Shown here: piece after piece, positions 61,964 through 64,000 of the stretch
Position numbering within the stretch: the stretch's first letter is position 1
Layout: every line of letters begins with the position of its first letter
NCBI RefSeq assembly: GCF_904849725.1
Contig: NC_058520.1
Location: 319,621,186 to 319,685,185, forward strand
Length of the DNA stretch: 64,000 nt
Source: Hordeum vulgare subsp. vulgare
Taxonomy: Eukaryota > Streptophyta > Magnoliopsida > Poales > Poaceae
Direction: 5' to 3'
The notes under the pieces: generated by a model
What the model was told of the DNA's origin: nothing
Databases searched by the model: none
Seen by the model: only the letters and a program-made list of their open reading frames with translations
Translations under genes and position numbers: made by a program

Positions 61964-64000
61964 TGTCACACCCTGTTTTTAATATCACTTATTTGTATTG
62001 CGAAAATGCCAGCTTGTTGAAAATTTTCCAAAACTAATGATGTAAGTGCCATGATTGTCATTGTATGCTTGTGAGTGTGATCATGTGATGATAAAAACCG
62101 CATTTCACAATATTGAATTATTTCTAAAAACCTTTACTTGATACTGATCAAGGTAAAACCCTACTTTTAGTTGCACTACTTGTCCCTGATGGCAAGGTTG
62201 GTTTCCACTCAAAGTTGGTGATCTGATTTTAACTTATCTTTATATTCCAAAAACACAAAAATAATTATTTTTTTATAATTGTTTTCCTAATTGAATTGCA
62301 TGTCCATTTCTGAGGCCAAAATTGTTATTCCTACAGGGAAAAATACTTTTCTGCCTTAGAAAAATCTTATTAAATTTGATGATGATCAGAAGGACACATA
62401 TTTCCATACATAAGAATCTTAACCCTATTTTATGTTATAATTATTGAATAAAACCATGAAAAATATTTCTGTCTGTTTTGACCTTCTGAAATATTTCTAA
62501 AGGAAATATTTTCAATAAAATCCTAGAAAATTCCAGTGGTGATTAAGGACCCCAATATTGGTGTCCACATAAAGTTTCACCTTGATACAAGGTGATTAAG
62601 GACCCCAAATACCCCAAAAACTCCTTGTGTCTAGAATCAAGTTAGAGAAACACTACATAGCAAAGTTTATCCAATAAGGCTGAAACTTTGCTAGAGTGCC
62701 TAATACATCAAATGAGGGTTCCACACCAAAAATGGGATTTGTGCGACTTAGTTTGCCCACACTCCCTTTGGAAGGGACAGATCTGGTCATATTGGAGTGT
62801 TTTCAAGTTTACAACGCTAAACTTGTCCAATGGAGCTCAAACTTGGTGAAACCCCATGGTTTAGCACCAAACCCGAACCAGTTAAGTTGCAGCACCAGGG
62901 GTGGGGTGCAAACCTGAAAGCACTGCCGATTACCTTCTGGCAGATGGGAAAAAGCCATCTTAGCCACAGTTAAACCCAACCCCCTTGCTCCAAACTTAGA
63001 GATTAGGTGGCTAGTATCCATATCGTTCAAAGTGGAAAGGCCAAAAAACCCAATTTAAGCTTCAGTTCAAGGCTGAAAGCACCGGTATTTCTTGTCTCCC
63101 TTGTCCAGCCGAAGCTCCCACAAGACCCAAACGGCTAGCCACACTCCCAGCCAGTGCCAGGACATGCTAGACACGTCCAAAGTGCGACAGAGCGCACCAG
63201 CATGCCGTGGCATGCCAACACTATGCTGTGGGCGCACTACAGGAAGCCACCAAGGTGGGGGCGACGCTCTCGGCCAGTTCCAGCCTCCCCCGAGGTGTCC
63301 AACCTCTTCCCCGACAACCCCTCTGCGTCGAGAAACCCTGAGGGCCCCTCCTCTCCCGTGCTAGAGCGCGTGCAACGCGTGCCCGCGCGCACCAGAACCG
63401 GCCAAGGTTGCGTGGCCACGGATGCACGACTCCCCCCCTCTCTCCCTCTGCAGCAGACGGCTCTGGTAGTCCAAAACCATGTCCTGAGCCCGTGGTTTCG
63501 GCCCCAGCCTCTCTCTGCACCCCCATGCGCGCCACGATGAGTCACCGGCGCTTCTGAATTGGCTCACCGTCGTGGGCCTATAGATAGCCCTCCCCCTCGC
63601 TCTGGCACCCCTCACATAGCTCCACCACGATCACTAGTACCTCCCTAGCCACCCCTGGAACCCAGCAGAGCCGCGGTGCTCGAAATCGACCGAGGCCCCT
63701 CCGCCTCGGAGCTCTGGTCGACCTCCGGCTACACACCGACTCCTGCGCCCCTCGACCCAGCAAACTAACCCTCTCAACCCCAGGAAGCTTTCCCCCAACT
63801 CGCCCGAGCATTTCCGTGTCTCTAGTCACCTCCTTGACCACCTCCCGAAACTCCTCCGCCACGGCCTCCTCGTCGCCGGCGAACCCCTCCCTCTCCGACC
63901 ATGTTCCGACCACCAGCAGGTAGGCGACAGCAAGGCAAACCCATTCCAGTCCTCGTTGGGGCTTGAGAGCGTCGGCAACCTCGCCGGCGTGCTCCTCCTC
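61964..64000 (+). repeat. 3' LTR of G2 (first half; continues past the window)
   Basis: It begins TGTCACACCCTG and aligns with 41225-42475 and with the G1 LTRs as far as GGCGTGCTCCTCCTC, which matches about 3478-3492 of the G1 5' LTR. Roughly half of the LTR is in the window. Confidence 0.92.
63579..63585 (+). promoter_or_regulatory. TATA-like site of the G2 3' LTR
   Basis: TATAGAT in GTGGGCCTATAGATAGCCC. One base away from the TATAAAT of the G1 3' LTR, so probably weakened. Confidence 0.5.

Larger units (their letters stand above)
41225..64000 (+). mobile_element. Element G2: second chromodomain Gypsy of the G1 family (right end outside window)
   Basis: LTR start at 41225, internal genes from 56523, polypurine tract at 61948 and 3' LTR from 61964, all collinear with G1. 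The 3' two-thirds of the 5' LTR, the primer site and the start of pre-gag are missing; in their place stand 14 kb of CACTA-derived and other DNA (42476-56522). G2 sits in the RNase H region of Y. Confidence 0.9.

Noticed and set aside
1..64000. Host protein-coding or tRNA genes
   Set aside because: I checked both strands for non-transposon domains and for tRNA-like cloverleaf sequence. The only tRNA match seen is the primer-binding site at 5552.

Overview
This 64-kb window looks like intergenic DNA from a large grass genome, most likely a Triticeae species (wheat, Aegilops or barley group). I base this on the element types: chromodomain Gypsy elements with 4-kb LTRs and an initiator-Met primer site, CACTA transposons with TNP2-type transposase genes, and LTR/terminal sequences I associate with Triticeae repeats. 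I found no host gene, tRNA, rRNA or CRISPR. Nearly every base belongs to a transposable element, and nearly every open frame is a decayed piece of one.

Layout. (1) 1-25032: a Gypsy-type element, W, whose 5' part lies left of the window. It carries an antisense B3-like gene (333-990) and ends in an LTR at 24202-25032. Element G1 (1464-24184), a chromodomain Gypsy, is inserted in W with a CCAGG target duplication. It has 4-kb LTRs, pre-gag, gag, protease, RT, RNase H, integrase and chromodomain. A 9.0-kb CACTA element, C1 (10408-19407), splits the G1 integrase just after its catalytic Glu, with a TAA duplication. (2) 25033-26201: a minus-strand Gypsy pol remnant, Z. (3) 26202-29245: the LTR-gag-protease part of another Gypsy element, G3. 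(4) 29246-33190: X1, a long LTR-like unit with its own TATA box. (5) 33191-41224: element Y, with minus-strand pol and a plus-strand multi-exon accessory gene. (6) 41225-64000: G2, a second member of the G1 family, running off the right edge. Its 5' LTR and leader are interrupted and partly replaced at 42476-56522 by CACTA remnant CA, which in turn contains a LINE-type RNase H fragment, a 4.5-kb solo-LTR-like copy X2 (44102-48574), and a small complete CACTA element CB (50968-55093, TTA duplication).

The insertions nest: Z received W and G3; W received G1; G1 received C1; G3 received X1; X1 received Y; Y received G2; G2 holds CA with X2 and CB inside it. The right halves of G3, X1, Y and G2 should lie beyond 64000.

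How the parts work together. Gag, protease, RT, RNase H and integrase are modules of the copy-and-paste cycle, with the chromodomain of G1/G2 probably steering integration to chromatin. TNP2 and its DUF4218/DUF4216 parts belong to the cut-and-paste CACTA cycle, acting on the terminal and subterminal repeats. All large genes are broken by stops and frameshifts. The best preserved frames are in CB: a truncated TNP2-type protein, an Ulp1-like protein without the usual catalytic Cys, and an intact 81-residue protein combining an RNase H1-type hybrid-binding domain with a C-terminal membrane segment. Element labels (W, G1, C1 and so on) are mine; I could not verify family names without a database.
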